Notes: generated by a model from the sequence alone, not told the origin. A stretch of 64,000 nucleotides of DNA from Blautia parvula (GCF_020215665.1 NZ_CP084061.1:4803001-4867000); one strand, 5' to 3'. Positions 33,603 to 44,262 are shown, numbered from the stretch's first letter. Numbers and translations: made by a program.

Positions 33603-34952
33603 ATGGGAAACAAAGTTACATTTGATTATTCAAAAGCCGCTGACGTTATCCGCGAAGAAGAAGTAACAGCAATGCAAAAAATGGTGGAAGCGGCCAAAGA
33701 GACCCTGGTATCCAGAAACGGCCTTGGAAATGACTTCCTGGGATGGATCGACCTTCCGGTAGATTATGACAAAGAAGAGTTCGGCCGCATCAAGAAAGCA
33801 GCGGAGAAGATTAAAAATGATTCCGATGTTCTGCTTGTGATCGGTATCGGCGGTTCCTACCTGGGAGCGAGAGCTGCCATCGATTTCCTGAACCATCCAT
33901 TTTATAACAATCTTACAAAAGAAGCCCGTAAAGCTCCGGAGATCTACTATGTAGGCAACAACATCAGCGGCGCATATGTAAAAGGCCTTGCTGAGGTGAT
34001 CGGAGACAGAGACTTCTCCATTAATGTCATTTCAAAATCCGGCACAACAACAGAGCCGGCAATCGCTTTCCGTGTGTTCAAAGAGATGGCAGAGAACAAA
34101 TACGGGAAAGAAGAGGCAGCAAAAAGGATCTATGCTACAACAGATAAAGCCAAGGGCGCATTAAAGACCCTGGCAGCAGAGGAAGGATATGAGACCTTCG
34201 TAGTTCCGGATGACGTGGGAGGACGTTTCTCCGTGCTGACAGCCGTTGGACTTCTGCCTATCGCAGTGAGCGGCGTTTCCATTGATAAGCTCATGGAAGG
34301 TGCAGCATCCGGAAGAGAACTGGCACTGAATACTCCGTATGCGGAAAATGACGCGCTGCAGTATGCGGCAGTCCGCAACATTCTTCATAGAAAAGGCAAA
34401 TCCGTTGAGATTCTGGCTGACTATGAGCCTACCCTGCACTATGTTGCAGAGTGGTGGAAACAGTTATACGGTGAGAGCGAAGGTAAGGATCAGAAGGGCA
34501 TCTACCCGGCATCCGTGGACTTTACCACAGACCTGCACTCCCTGGGACAGTTTATCCAGGATGGCTCCAGAATCATGTTCGAGACTGTTCTTGCCATCGA
34601 AGAGCCGAAAGAAGACCTTGCCATCAAAGAAGCAGAGAATGACTTAGACGGCCTGAACTATCTGGCCGGAAAAGGCATGGACTTCGTAAACAAGAGCGCC
34701 ATGAACGGAACAATCCTTGCCCATACAGACGGTAATACCCCGAACCTGATGGTTAAAATCCCGAGACAGGACGAGTTTTACCTTGGACAGTTGTTCTATT
34801 TCTTTGAATTTGCCTGCGGTATCAGCGGTTACCTGTCAGGTGTGAACCCCTTCAATCAGCCGGGTGTTGAGAGCTACAAGAAGAACATGTTCGCACTCCT
34901 TGGAAAACCGGGATACGAGGACAGAAGAGAAGAGTTACTGAAAAGACTGTAA
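33603..34952 (+). CDS. pgi: Glucose-6-phosphate isomerase
   Basis: A 449-aa glycolytic enzyme interconverting glucose-6-phosphate and fructose-6-phosphate. Signature segments: [17 protein letters not shown] (about 79-95), [18 protein letters not shown] with the phosphate-binding [24 protein letters not shown] (PROSITE-type), [12 protein letters not shown] with the catalytic Glu region, and [16 protein letters not shown]. Length is normal for Firmicutes. ATG 33603 is preceded by AAAAAGGAG. Single gene ended by a strong terminator. Confidence 0.97.
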   Translation: MGNKVTFDYSKAADVIREEEVTAMQKMVEAAKETLVSRNGLGNDFLGWIDLPVDYDKEEFGRIKKAAEKIKNDSDVLLVIGIGGSYLGARAAIDFLNHPFYNNLTKEARKAPEIYYVGNNISGAYVKGLAEVIGDRDFSINVISKSGTTTEPAIAFRVFKEMAENKYGKEEAAKRIYATTDKAKGALKTLAAEEGYETFVVPDDVGGRFSVLTAVGLLPIAVSGVSIDKLMEGAASGRELALNTPYAENDALQYAAVRNILHRKGKSVEILADYEPTLHYVAEWWKQLYGESEGKDQKGIYPASVDFTTDLHSLGQFIQDGSRIMFETVLAIEEPKEDLAIKEAENDLDGLNYLAGKGMDFVNKSAMNGTILAHTDGNTPNLMVKIPRQDEFYLGQLFYFFEFACGISGYLSGVNPFNQPGVESYKKNMFALLGKPGYEDRREELLKRL

Positions 34953-34962
34953 GGAAAGAAAG

Positions 34963-34995
34963 GCCCGCCCGGGAACTTCCGGGCGGGCTGTTTTT
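34963..34995 (+). terminator. Rho-independent terminator after pgi
   Basis: GCCCGCCCGG (34963-34972), loop GAACTT and CCGGGCGGGC (34979-34988), followed by TGTTTTTC. Also lies at the 3' end of the convergent 34997 gene. Confidence 0.92.
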
Positions 34996-34996
34996 C

Positions 34997-35263
34997 TCAT
35001 CCCTCTTCAATGACCTGTATTTCCAGATAATCAAAATCCAGCACTTCGATAAAATTATCCTGGTTGAAGCGCGCCTTTGCATGCTTCTGGAAATCCTTGA
35101 TATTCACATCCAGCCACAGGGGCTTTTCCAAATCGAACTCATAACAGATGGCGTCCAGACAGTGAAATACTTTCTTGGTGCGGTTCATGTCTGTCTCATC
35201 ACATATGACGGTGCTCTTGACCACATGTGTGTCTTTATAAATGGTTCCCATCAATCGAAACAT
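34997..35263 (-). CDS. Conserved 88-aa cytosolic protein
   Basis: An 88-aa protein beginning MFRLMGTIYKDTHVVKSTVI, with KVFHCLDAICYEFDLEKPLWLD in the centre and FDYLEIQVIEEG at the end; a compact alpha/beta fold without signal or membrane segment. I recognise it as a type conserved in Lachnospiraceae beside unrelated genes, but know no function or family name. AAAGGAA stands upstream of ATG 35263. Convergent with pgi. Confidence 0.65.
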   Translation of the reverse strand: MFRLMGTIYKDTHVVKSTVICDETDMNRTKKVFHCLDAICYEFDLEKPLWLDVNIKDFQKHAKARFNQDNFIEVLDFDYLEIQVIEEG

Positions 35264-35608
35264 AGTAAAATTCCTTTCCCTTGCATTTGTCTAATTCGTA
35301 TTATTATAAAAAAGAATGGAGGATATGTAAAGCGATCCTGAAATAATTACTGTTATTTTAGAAAATACCAGAAGTTTCCATTTTGTTAATGCTGTATGGC
35401 TGTGAAACGTTCATTATCTGTATATTTGAAAGGAAATCTTTAAGTTTTTCTTAATTTTCCGGAATTTGCGTTCGTTTTTTACGGTAAATGTCGAAACAAT
35501 GGTATAATAAATCTACAGCAGTGACGCCACGTCCTGAGATGATTCAGGGCACAGGTATCCCGGAAGGATGCCGGTGCTGGATGCAAAATAATGACAAGAG
35601 GTGTTAAC
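35264..35608. other. Divergent intergenic region
   Basis: 345 bp between the divergent 34997 and 35609 genes. Holds the extended -10 promoter of the response regulator (TGGTATAAT at 35500-35508) and an approximately 100-nt leader containing a short hairpin (ATCCCGGAAGGAT, 35557-35569). Nothing else recognised. Confidence 0.5.
35500..35508 (+). promoter_or_regulatory. Extended -10 promoter of two-component operon
   Basis: TGGTATAAT carries the TGn extension and a consensus -10 (35503-35508); the region 17 bp upstream has no -35 match, as is usual for this promoter class. Confidence 0.55.
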
Positions 35609-36304
35609 ATGTTCAGGATACTTGTTTGTGATGATGACAGAGAGATTGTGCATGCCATAGAGCTTTATCTTTCGGAGGAGGGGTATGAGGTACTGTGTGC
35701 CTATGATGGAATGGAGGCTGCGGAAGTGGTGCGCAGGGAGAATGTACACCTGCTGATCGTGGATATCATGATGCCGAAAATGGACGGCATACAGGCAATC
35801 ACACAGATTCGCAGATTTTCAACGATTCCCATCATCTGCCTGACAGCCAAAACAGAGGATGAGGATAAGATAGCCGGGCTCAACGCCGGAGCGGATGATT
35901 ATATGGAGAAGCCATTCAATCCCCTGGAGCTGATCGCACGGGTAAAGTCCCAGCTCAGACGCTATACAGAACTGGGAAATATGCCGAAAGGGCAGGACAA
36001 ACACATTTATTTTTCCGGGGGACTGGTGGTGGATGACGATACCAAAGAGGTGACCCTGGATGGTAAGGGAGTGCGGTTTACTCCCATTGAATATAATATT
36101 CTTCTGTTTCTTTTAAAAAATAAGGGGAAAGTATTTTCTATTGAGCAGATCTATCGTAATATATGGAATGAGGAAGCCATCGGCGCTGACAACACGGTGG
36201 CAGTACATATCCGCCATATCCGGGAGAAGATCGAACTGAATCCGAAGAACCCGAGGTATCTGAAAGTAGTCTGGGGAGTGGGATACAAAATTGAAAATAT
36301 TTAG
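35609..36304 (+). CDS. OmpR/VanR-type response regulator
   Basis: A 231-aa two-component regulator. Receiver: MFRILVCDDDRE, phosphoacceptor Asp52 in LLIVDIMMPKMDG, Thr/Ser at LTAKTEDEDKI, Lys at YMEKPFNPLEL. C-terminal winged helix with VRFTPIEYNILLFLLKNKGKVFS and NTVAVHIRHIREKIE. ATG 35609 is chosen for AGAGGTG six bases upstream. Its last 14 bp overlap the kinase gene, so both are translated together. Sequence is VanR-like; the regulon is not evident. Confidence 0.92.
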   Translation: MFRILVCDDDREIVHAIELYLSEEGYEVLCAYDGMEAAEVVRRENVHLLIVDIMMPKMDGIQAITQIRRFSTIPIICLTAKTEDEDKIAGLNAGADDYMEKPFNPLELIARVKSQLRRYTELGNMPKGQDKHIYFSGGLVVDDDTKEVTLDGKGVRFTPIEYNILLFLLKNKGKVFSIEQIYRNIWNEEAIGADNTVAVHIRHIREKIELNPKNPRYLKVVWGVGYKIENI

Positions 36305-38630
36305 AGGCAGAAAAGAGAAAAAACCCGGCAGGAATAGGCGTCCGTTCTGTTATCCAGGGACCCTGATCCTGCATTTTTTATTTGCAGTGATCGTGATGAT
36401 CTACATTATCATTGCCGACTATTATCAGGTATGGCAGGATCCGGGCTGGCTTGCGGGGGAGACACCTCCTTACTACAAGACCAGGGATTATGCCCAGAAT
36501 GTAAAAAATGAGATGTCAGAGCTTATTGACTATATACGCCTCAGAATGAATTTTGAGACAGACGGGAAGTATGACCCTGACAAGCAGGTAGACATTCTGG
36601 AATATGCCGAGCAGGGAATCATAAGCGGCAGCAACACTAACGGTTTGGCGTACACCCTGCAGCAGCTCTATGACTGGAGTGAGCAGAAGGAGAGCTACAA
36701 GTGGTGGAAATCCTATATCCGGGAAAATGAGAAGAATCTGTACAGTGTAAGTGAGCTGAAGGAGATCAAGGGAACCCTGGATGAACTGTATACGCCTCAG
36801 GGCTATGACAGCATTCTGGAGTTTGTCATGTCGGAGCAGAACCTGAGGCGTGCAAGCGAAGTACACTGCGCCTCCGAACTGGCTGTGTGCCTGTTAAAAA
36901 TTGACGCTGAGATGCCTCAGTATGTAAAGGACAAGGAGAGATTCAAAGCGGAGAACACCAATATTAAGTACAGGTTTGAGAATGTGGAGACCGGCCTGGT
37001 GTACACTAACTGCACCTTGGAAGAAGAGAAGCAGAATTCCGCCAGACTTCTGTTCCAGGGAGATACTTTTTTCCTGGATACAGATGTACCTCTGTCCTAT
37101 GAGATGAAGTATGACATCATAAAAAAGCTCAACGAGGATATTTCGGATACGGAAAATATCACCCTTTCCGTCTGGATTGACAGGACATTTGCAGCAAAGG
37201 ATTATCTGTGGGGCGGCAGCCAGTTTTATCACAAATGGTCCTGGTTCATCCGTACCTTTCCGAAAGGCCTGATTTTTTCCGCTGCCGTTTTCTTCATTTC
37301 CCTTCTGGCACTCTGTGTGATGACAGTGAAAAGGGCAGGGCAGGAAATGCGGCTGAGCAGGTATTTTGACAGGATCTCCATAGAATTTCTGCTGGTACCC
37401 ATGGGTCTGCTTCTGTGTCTGGCGGCAGTGATCGTAAAACGCAGCATGGAGGAGATCCTTCCGCCTCCCCGGGCAACAGGCAATGTAGTGATGCTCTTAT
37501 TTATCTACGTGTTTCTTTTGGTGGGAGTCCTGAGTATTGTGCGCAGGGGGAAAATGGGGACTCTCGGCAGGGGCAGCATAGTATCCCAGATCATCGGCAA
37601 TTACAGGGCCGGCATCCGGGGCGGTAAGAAGGCAGCCTTTGCGCTTGCGGGATTTGTCCTCTATGTGGTGCTGAGCTTTCTGCTGTGCCGCGGAGGGACG
37701 GTGGGAGCTGTAATACTTGTCTTTATGAACCTCTACGCAGGAGGCCATATTCTGAGGGAGATAAGCGCAAGGGAGCAGATGCTGGATGGTGTGCGGAAGA
37801 TTTCCGATGAGGATTTTACATATAAAATACCAACAGAGAACTTAAACCGGATAAACGCGGAGATAGCGGACAACATCAACCGGATCGGCGACAATCTGGA
37901 AAAAGCCGTCCAGGAGAGTGTGCGCAATGAGCGCAGAAAGACGGATCTGATCGCCAATGTCTCCCACGACTTAAAGACACCCCTCACATCCATCATCAGT
38001 TACATCGGCCTTCTGAAGCGGGAGGAGATACAAAATCCCAAGATCGAGGAGTATGTGGATGTGCTGGACAAGAAGACAGAGCGTCTGAAGATCCTAATGG
38101 AGGACCTGGTTGAAGTCTCCAAGATCAACTCCGGCAATTTCCATATCCAGCCCGAGCAGATAGACTTCCGGGAATTCCAGCAGCAGGTACAGGGGGAATT
38201 CTTTGAGCAGCTCCGAAGCCGCGGGCTGCAGACCGTGAACAGCATGCCTGAGGAGCATGTGTATATCTGCGCCGACGGCAGGGCTTTGTGGCGAGTCATG
38301 GATAACCTGTACGGCAATATTGTCAAATACGCCTTTCCGGGAAGCCGGGTATATGCGGACATGAAGGCAGATGAAAAGAAAGTCACCTTTTCCCTGAAGA
38401 ACATATCCAGCCAGCCCCTGAACATCGATGCGGATGAGCTGACCGAACGGTTCATCCAGGGGGATGAGTCCAGGAGCACAGAGGGCAGCGGCCTGGGACT
38501 TTCCATTGCCAAGAACCTGGTAGAGCTTATGAACGGGAGGTTCGAGATCTATCTGGACGGAGACCTTTTCAAGACAACCATCATATTTCCCGTGAAACCC
38601 GCGAACTGCAGGAAAAATATGGAGAAATGA
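36291..38630 (+). CDS. Multi-span VanS-like sensor histidine kinase
   Basis: A 779-aa kinase. First span at about 26-45, then a large extracytoplasmic domain (about 46-320) rich in charged residues, then about five spans (325-490), a HAMP-like linker, HisKA with His559 in NVSHDLKTPLTSIISYIGLL, and an HATPase with DNLYGNIVKYA (N box) and GSGLGLSIAKNL (G2 box). Start is TTG 36291 with GGGGAG upstream, inside the regulator gene. Unusually large sensor part for a VanS-type kinase; a cell-envelope ligand is likely but unknown. Confidence 0.88.
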   Translation: MKIFRGRKEKKPGRNRRPFCYPGTLILHFLFAVIVMIYIIIADYYQVWQDPGWLAGETPPYYKTRDYAQNVKNEMSELIDYIRLRMNFETDGKYDPDKQVDILEYAEQGIISGSNTNGLAYTLQQLYDWSEQKESYKWWKSYIRENEKNLYSVSELKEIKGTLDELYTPQGYDSILEFVMSEQNLRRASEVHCASELAVCLLKIDAEMPQYVKDKERFKAENTNIKYRFENVETGLVYTNCTLEEEKQNSARLLFQGDTFFLDTDVPLSYEMKYDIIKKLNEDISDTENITLSVWIDRTFAAKDYLWGGSQFYHKWSWFIRTFPKGLIFSAAVFFISLLALCVMTVKRAGQEMRLSRYFDRISIEFLLVPMGLLLCLAAVIVKRSMEEILPPPRATGNVVMLLFIYVFLLVGVLSIVRRGKMGTLGRGSIVSQIIGNYRAGIRGGKKAAFALAGFVLYVVLSFLLCRGGTVGAVILVFMNLYAGGHILREISAREQMLDGVRKISDEDFTYKIPTENLNRINAEIADNINRIGDNLEKAVQESVRNERRKTDLIANVSHDLKTPLTSIISYIGLLKREEIQNPKIEEYVDVLDKKTERLKILMEDLVEVSKINSGNFHIQPEQIDFREFQQQVQGEFFEQLRSRGLQTVNSMPEEHVYICADGRALWRVMDNLYGNIVKYAFPGSRVYADMKADEKKVTFSLKNISSQPLNIDADELTERFIQGDESRSTEGSGLGLSIAKNLVELMNGRFEIYLDGDLFKTTIIFPVKPANCRKNMEK

Positions 38631-38827
38631 TATCCATTGTGCAAGTTGTATATTGAAGAAAAGAAAATTCGGTAAATTGCCAATAGGGTGTATTTTCTTA
38701 GAGATGATAACAAAGACTTTATTTAATCTTTGTTTAATTGAACCATGGTAAAAAACCGGGTGTCAGTGTTATACTTGTAACAGTTAATCAAAGCAAAGAG
38801 ACGCGTAACAATTAGGAGGAAATGAAA

Positions 38828-39940
38828 ATGGCAAGCTTATCATTACAGCATATTAACAAAACATATCCAAACGGATTCGAAGCAGTAAAAGATTTTAACC
38901 TTGAAATCGCAGATAAAGAATTCATCATCTTCGTAGGTCCTTCAGGTTGTGGTAAATCTACTACACTTCGTATGATCGCAGGTCTGGAAGAAATTTCAGG
39001 CGGTACATTAAAAATCGGTGACAAGGTTGTAAATGATGTAGAACCTAAAGACAGAGATATTGCAATGGTATTCCAGAACTACGCTCTGTATCCGCATATG
39101 ACCGTATATGATAACATGGCATTCGGTCTGAAACTGAGAAAAGTTCCGAAAGACCAGATTGATAAAATGGTTAAAGAAGCAGCTAAGATCCTTGACCTGG
39201 AGAAACTGTTAGACCGTAAACCGAAAGCTCTTTCCGGTGGTCAGAGACAGCGTGTTGCTATGGGACGTGCTATTGTGCGTGAACCTAAAGTATTCCTGAT
39301 GGACGAACCTCTGTCAAACCTGGATGCTAAACTTCGTGTACAGATGCGTACTGAGATTTCCAAACTGCATGAGAGATTAGGTGCAACCATTATCTACGTA
39401 ACACATGACCAGACAGAGGCTATGACACTTGGTACAAGAATCGTTGTTATGAAAGACGGTATCGTACAGCAGGTTGATACACCTCAGAACTTATACAACG
39501 CTCCGAAGAACCTGTTCGTAGCAGGATTCATCGGTTCTCCTCAGATGAACATGATGGATGCAGTATGCCACGTAAAAGGCAATGAAGTTGAACTGGAAAT
39601 CGGCGGAACTACAATCGCTTTACCTGCTTCCAAGAGAAAACCGCTCATCGACGGCGGCTATGACGGAAAGACAGTTGTTATGGGTATTCGTCCTGAGCAC
39701 GTATACGATGATGAAGCTCGTATTCAGGCATTCCCGGGCAGCGTAATCGAAGGTAAGATCACTGTTTACGAATTACTTGGTGCTGAGGTTTACTTATACT
39801 TTGACACAGAAGGATTCCCGATGACAGCAAGAGTTAATCCGCGTACAACAGCCAGAACAGGCGATGTTGTTAAATTCTCACTGGATCTGGAAAAGATTCA
39901 CGTATTCGACAAAGAAACAGAACAGGTTATCACAAACTAA
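38828..39940 (+). CDS. msmK: MsmK/UgpC-type sugar ABC transporter ATPase
   Basis: A 370-aa ATPase of the CUT1 carbohydrate importer class. Walker A GPSGCGKST (37-45), Q-loop MVFQNYALYPHM, signature LSGGQRQR, Walker B VFLMDEPLSNLDAKL, H-loop THDQTEAM, and a C-terminal TOBE-type regulatory domain with GIRPEHVYDDE. No permease or binding-protein gene adjoins it; such orphan MsmK proteins power several sugar importers. ATG 38828 is preferred (AGGAGG eight bases before) over ATG 38822. Codon use is strongly biased, suggesting high expression. Confidence 0.93.
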   Translation: MASLSLQHINKTYPNGFEAVKDFNLEIADKEFIIFVGPSGCGKSTTLRMIAGLEEISGGTLKIGDKVVNDVEPKDRDIAMVFQNYALYPHMTVYDNMAFGLKLRKVPKDQIDKMVKEAAKILDLEKLLDRKPKALSGGQRQRVAMGRAIVREPKVFLMDEPLSNLDAKLRVQMRTEISKLHERLGATIIYVTHDQTEAMTLGTRIVVMKDGIVQQVDTPQNLYNAPKNLFVAGFIGSPQMNMMDAVCHVKGNEVELEIGGTTIALPASKRKPLIDGGYDGKTVVMGIRPEHVYDDEARIQAFPGSVIEGKITVYELLGAEVYLYFDTEGFPMTARVNPRTTARTGDVVKFSLDLEKIHVFDKETEQVITN

Positions 39941-39958
39941 TTGTTATGAAAAGATACA

Positions 39959-39990
39959 GACTGCCGCGGATTTATCTGCGGCAGTTTTTA
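39959..39990 (+). terminator. Rho-independent terminator
   Basis: ACTGCCGC (39960-39967) pairs with GCGGCAGT (39978-39985), followed by a T-run to 39989. Confidence 0.88.
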
Positions 39991-40010
39991 TATAGGAAAA
40001 GCTGCCAGCC

Positions 40011-40085
40011 TAGAGCGTGTTTGAAAATTGCTTTCGCCAAGCTGTACGTCACAGATTGTCGGAATGAATTTTCAAACAGGCTCTA
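40011..40085. repeat. 75-bp inverted-repeat element (MITE-like)
   Basis: Terminal repeats TAGAGCGTGTTTGAAAATT (40011-40029) and its complement (40067-40085) match at 18 of 19 positions around a 37-bp core. Both ends show TA at the outermost position, as expected from a TA-targeting (Tc1/IS630-like) element. A single similar end, TAGAGCGTGTTTGGAAACTT, is found at 47456. No transposase is encoded. Confidence 0.65.
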
Positions 40086-40179
40086 GTGTACGAAAATAAA
40101 AAATTGAAATTTTGTCGAAAATACGTTATAGTAATTGATATATTAGTATTTTTGATAAGTGTGCAGAAGGAGAATAACT

Positions 40180-41265
40180 ATGATTTCAAGCCAGGTGATA
40201 CAGAAGACATTAGAAGAATTGAGAACCATAACGAGGATAGATCTCTGTGTTATGGATGTGGATGGAAAGGTAAACTCTACTACATTTCCGGTTGAGAATG
40301 AAGATTTCGGTGATGTGTCCGGCTTTGTGGAATCAATGGCGGACAGCCAGGTAATGAAAGGCTACCATTTCTTCAAGATTTATGACGGGCAGTCTGTGGA
40401 GTTTATTCTGATCGCAAAAGGCGGCAATGAGGATGCCTATATGATTGGCCGCGTGGCTGTTGCGGAGATTCAGAATCTGATCGTGGCTTACAAAGAGCGT
40501 TTTGATAAGTCAAATTTTATCCAGAATCTGATTCTCGACAATCTGCTTCTGGTAGATGTATACAACCGTGCAAAAAAACTGCATATCCCGGTGGAAGCCA
40601 GGAGAGTAGTGCTTCTGGTCGAGACCAAAAATGAGAAGGATCAGGATGCCATTGAGATTCTGAAAAACCTGTTTGTGTCCAGAACAAACGATTTCATCAC
40701 AGCGATTGATGAGAAAAATATCATCATTGTTCGGAATCTGGAAGAGACTGACAATTACGAATCCATTGAGAGCATTGCCAAGATGATCGTGGATATGCTC
40801 AATGCTGAGGCTATGTCCCAGGTGCGCGTGTCCTACGGCAATATCATCAATGAGATCAAGGATGTATCACGTTCTTATAAAGAAGCGAAGATGGCTCTTG
40901 ACGTAGGTAAAATATTCTATGTGGAGAAGACCATTGTGGGATACAACAATCTGGGAATCGGCCGTCTGATCTACCAGCTTCCCATGCCTCTGTGTGAAAT
41001 GTTCATGAAAGAGGTATTCGGAGGCAAGCTGCCGGAATCCCTGGATGATGAGACTCTGAACACCATCAACAAATTCTTTGACAATAATCTGAACATTTCA
41101 GAGACATCCCGCCAGCTCTTCCTGCATAGGAATACACTGGTGTACAGACTGGAGAAGATTCAGAAGAGCACAGGACTTGATATCAGGGTGTTTGACGACG
41201 CACTGACATTCAAGATCGCGCTGATGGTTTCCAGCTATATGGAGTTTATGAAAAAACAGGATTAA
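40180..41265 (+). CDS. PucR/CdaR-like transcriptional regulator
   Basis: A 361-aa regulator. N-terminal part (1-130) resembles the sugar-diacid recognition domain of CdaR (QVIQKTLEELRTITRIDLCVMD); a middle GGDEF-like helper domain spans about 135-270; the C-terminal PucR helix-turn-helix is NISETSRQLFLHRNTLVYRLEKIQKSTGLDIR. Start ATG 40180 is chosen for AGAAGGAG; the longer frame from GTG 40159 has no ribosome site. Downstream of the msmK gene and the MITE-like element. Likely controls carbohydrate use in answer to a small organic acid (inference). Confidence 0.87.
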   Translation: MISSQVIQKTLEELRTITRIDLCVMDVDGKVNSTTFPVENEDFGDVSGFVESMADSQVMKGYHFFKIYDGQSVEFILIAKGGNEDAYMIGRVAVAEIQNLIVAYKERFDKSNFIQNLILDNLLLVDVYNRAKKLHIPVEARRVVLLVETKNEKDQDAIEILKNLFVSRTNDFITAIDEKNIIIVRNLEETDNYESIESIAKMIVDMLNAEAMSQVRVSYGNIINEIKDVSRSYKEAKMALDVGKIFYVEKTIVGYNNLGIGRLIYQLPMPLCEMFMKEVFGGKLPESLDDETLNTINKFFDNNLNISETSRQLFLHRNTLVYRLEKIQKSTGLDIRVFDDALTFKIALMVSSYMEFMKKQD

Positions 41266-41429
41266 CGATTCAGCCGGGCCCCGCACTTACTGCCCGGACC
41301 TGATATAAGAGAGCTGCCGCGTGCCGCGCAAGTACGTTCTCTGCCGTAGTCATTTTGTCTATACAGGCCCATGACTGCAGCAGGGAGCAGATTTTGTGGC
41401 ATCCGGCAGCTTTTTTGCTGTTGTGAAGG

Positions 41430-41700
41430 AAAGTACAGATAAATTGGAAGAAACCTTTGGTTTTAGTATGTATATTAAGTAAGTGAGCCTTGGTTTTGGC
41501 TACACTTTACAGATAAAAAGCAGGGAATCTTTGGTATTAGTCTGTAAATTAAGTAAGCGCGCCGTGGTTTTTGTCATACTTTACAGATAAAATGCAGGGA
41601 ATCTTTGGTTTTAATACGTAAACTAAGCAAGTGAGCGGTGGTTTTGGTCACACTTTACAGATAAAATGCAAAGAGCCTTTAGATTTTATACATAACTTAT
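41430..41700. repeat. Tandem array of about four 74-bp repeats
   Basis: ACTTTAC of the ACTTTACAGATAAAA motif recurs at 41504, 41578 and 41652, exactly 74 bp apart, and a diverged form (AAAGTACAGATAAA) starts one unit earlier near 41431. Each unit also has CTTTGGTTTTAGT and AAGTGAGC..TGGTTTTGG. Period equals that of the array at 9017 although the sequences differ. Confidence 0.88.
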
Positions 41701-41886
41701 GGATTTTAACGGCCCATTTATCTGTTCTATATACGATAAGAAAAACTTTTGCGTCCATACGTACATCAGGAAATCTTGCCGGCAGCCTTTTATCTTTACA
41801 GATCATCAAATATTCCGATGTTTTCCTGAGAATGTGCGAACGACAAAGACACTGGAATTAAATAAAGTGATAGAGAGATAAAATGC

Positions 41887-41941
41887 TTGCATTTTAGCGT
41901 GATAATGCGTATAATAGAAAAGAACTGTATAAGTGTATACA
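41887..41941 (+). promoter_or_regulatory. Hydratase promoter with downstream dyad
   Basis: TTGCAT (41887-41892) and TATAAT (41910-41915), 17 bp apart. At about +4 to +20 lies a perfect dyad TGTATA-AGTG-TATACA (41926-41941), a typical GntR-like half-site pattern, well placed to block transcription. Confidence 0.6.
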
Positions 41942-41973
41942 ATGATACAAAACGGTGACAAGGAGGATCAATC

Positions 41974-44262
41974 ATGGTAAAACTTTACGATGGCGGTGTC
42001 TGGTTGGTGAATGGAACTGAGCTTGTGGAAGACGGTCCTGAAGCGGCAGCAGCAGTTGCACAGATGACAGGTGCAGCGTCTCTTGACAAAGAAGAGGCAT
42101 CCAGACAGACAATGGCTTACTCTATCTTGGAAAAGCATAATACATCCGGAAATATGGATGATTTAAAAATTAAATTCGATAAACTGACATCCCACGATAT
42201 TACATTTGTGGGGATCATTCAGACTGCAAGGGCTTCAGGGCTGGAAAAATTCCCAATCCCCTATGTACTGACAAACTGCCACAACTCTCTCTGTGCAGTG
42301 GGCGGAACCATCAATGAGGATGACCACATGTTTGGTCTGACCTGCGCAAAACGCTACGGCGGAATGTATGTGCCGCCCCATCAGGCAGTTATCCATCAGT
42401 TTGCCAGGGAGATGCTGGCAGGCGGCGGAAAAATGATTCTGGGATCGGACAGCCATACCCGATACGGTGCCCTGGGAACCATGGCTATGGGTGAGGGCGG
42501 TCCGGAGCTGGTGAAGCAGCTTCTGGGCAAGACTTATGATATACACAGACCGGAGGTTGTGGGCGTTTATCTGACCGGAAAGCCGATGCCGGGCGTAGGT
42601 CCCCAGGACGTTGCGCTGGCTATCATAGGCGCAGTGTTTGCCAACGGTTATGTTAAGAATAAAGTCATGGAGTTTGTAGGCCCGGGCGTTGCCGGACTCA
42701 GCGCTGATTTCCGTATCGGAATTGATGTTATGACCACAGAAACGACCTGCCTCTCTTCCATCTGGACAACAGACGATACCATTAAGGACTTCTATGAGGT
42801 TCACGGAAGAGCCGGGGAGTATAAAGAGCTGTCTCCCGGTGCAGTGACTTACTATGACGGAATGGTCTATGTGGACTTAAGCCGGGTGAAACCCATGATC
42901 GCCATGCCGTTCCACCCAAGCAACACCTATACAATAGAAGAACTGAATGCGAACCTGATGGATATTCTGGATGACGTGGAGAAAAAGGCACAGGTGAGCC
43001 TGGACGGCAAGATTCCGTTTACCCTGAAGGATAAAGTACATAACGGCAGACTGTATGTGGAACAGGGAATCATCGCCGGATGTGCGGGCGGCGGGTTTGA
43101 AAATATCTGTGATGCCGCTGATATATTAAGAGGTTCCAGCATCGGTGCGGATGCCTTTACTTTAAGTGTATATCCGGCCAGTACACCGATTTACATGGAG
43201 ATCGCCAAGAATGGTGTCCTGGCAGATTTGATGCAGACAGGTGCTGTGGTCAAGACTGCTTTCTGCGGACCGTGCTTCGGCGCCGGGGATACACCTGCCA
43301 ACAATGCCCTCAGTATCCGCCACTCTACCAGAAATTTCCCGAACCGTGAGGGTTCCAAGATCCAGAACGGACAGATTTCTTCCGTTGCACTGATGGATGC
43401 CCGTTCCATAGCAGCCACAGCAGCAAACAGGGGCTATCTGACCTCAGCAGCGGACTTTGATGTTAAATATACAAAACCCCGCTATTTCTTTGACAAAACG
43501 ATTTACGAGAACCGCGTCTTTGACAGCAAAGGCAAAGCCGACCCGGACACAGAGATACAGTTCGGACCGAATATCAAGGACTGGCCTGAAATGCCGGCTC
43601 TCACAGAGAACCTGGTACTGAAGGTGGTTTCTGAGATTCATGATCCGGTTACCACAACAGATGAGCTGATCCCATCAGGTGAAACATCATCCTTCCGCTC
43701 CAATCCTCTGGGACTTGCCGAATTTACCCTCTCCAGAAAAGACCCTGAGTATGTACCGCTTGCCAAGGAAATCCAGGCTGCGGAGAAGGCCAGAGAAGCC
43801 GGAAACTGTCCGCTGGAAGCTGTACCGGAGCTGAAGTCCGTATGGGAGAAGCTGAAAACGGTATGCCCTGACATGGACAGCTCCAATACAGGTATCGGAA
43901 GCACTATCTATGCCGTAAAACCAGGCGACGGTTCGGCCAGGGAACAGGCTGCGTCCTGTCAGAAGGTACTGGGCGGATGGGCCAATATCGCCAATGAATA
44001 TGCCACCAAGCGTTACCGTTCCAACCTGATCAATTGGGGTATGCTCCCCCTTCTGGTCCCGGCTGGCAGCCTGCCGTTTAAAAAAGGCGATTATCTGCTT
44101 CTTCCGGGAATCAGAAAAGCTGTTGAGGAGAAGGCTGAAGAAATCAAGGTTTACGTGGCAGGAGATTCCTGCAGGGAATTCAAAGTGAAAATCGGTGATC
44201 TGACAGATGATGAACGAGAGATCATTCTGAAAGGCTGTCTGATCAACTACTACAGAGGTTAA
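41974..44262 (+). CDS. Aconitase-family hydratase
   Basis: A 762-aa iron-sulfur hydratase of the aconitase superfamily. Seen: [41 protein letters not shown] (substrate and cofactor region), [52 protein letters not shown] (cluster cysteines and active-site Ser/Arg), and swivel-domain motifs near the end ([20 protein letters not shown]). The gene type is a clostridial aconitate hydratase or a related hydratase of about 760 aa; the exact substrate is not settled. AAGGAGGATC precedes ATG 41974. Confidence 0.82.
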   Translation: MVKLYDGGVWLVNGTELVEDGPEAAAAVAQMTGAASLDKEEASRQTMAYSILEKHNTSGNMDDLKIKFDKLTSHDITFVGIIQTARASGLEKFPIPYVLTNCHNSLCAVGGTINEDDHMFGLTCAKRYGGMYVPPHQAVIHQFAREMLAGGGKMILGSDSHTRYGALGTMAMGEGGPELVKQLLGKTYDIHRPEVVGVYLTGKPMPGVGPQDVALAIIGAVFANGYVKNKVMEFVGPGVAGLSADFRIGIDVMTTETTCLSSIWTTDDTIKDFYEVHGRAGEYKELSPGAVTYYDGMVYVDLSRVKPMIAMPFHPSNTYTIEELNANLMDILDDVEKKAQVSLDGKIPFTLKDKVHNGRLYVEQGIIAGCAGGGFENICDAADILRGSSIGADAFTLSVYPASTPIYMEIAKNGVLADLMQTGAVVKTAFCGPCFGAGDTPANNALSIRHSTRNFPNREGSKIQNGQISSVALMDARSIAATAANRGYLTSAADFDVKYTKPRYFFDKTIYENRVFDSKGKADPDTEIQFGPNIKDWPEMPALTENLVLKVVSEIHDPVTTTDELIPSGETSSFRSNPLGLAEFTLSRKDPEYVPLAKEIQAAEKAREAGNCPLEAVPELKSVWEKLKTVCPDMDSSNTGIGSTIYAVKPGDGSAREQAASCQKVLGGWANIANEYATKRYRSNLINWGMLPLLVPAGSLPFKKGDYLLLPGIRKAVEEKAEEIKVYVAGDSCREFKVKIGDLTDDEREIILKGCLINYYRG

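Larger units (their letters stand above)
41266..41973. other. Intergenic stretch with repeats and hydratase promoter
   Basis: 708 bp without a supported gene: a GC-rich segment (41270-41330), the 74-bp tandem array (41430-41700), then AT-rich DNA and the promoter and dyad of the hydratase gene. Confidence 0.7.
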
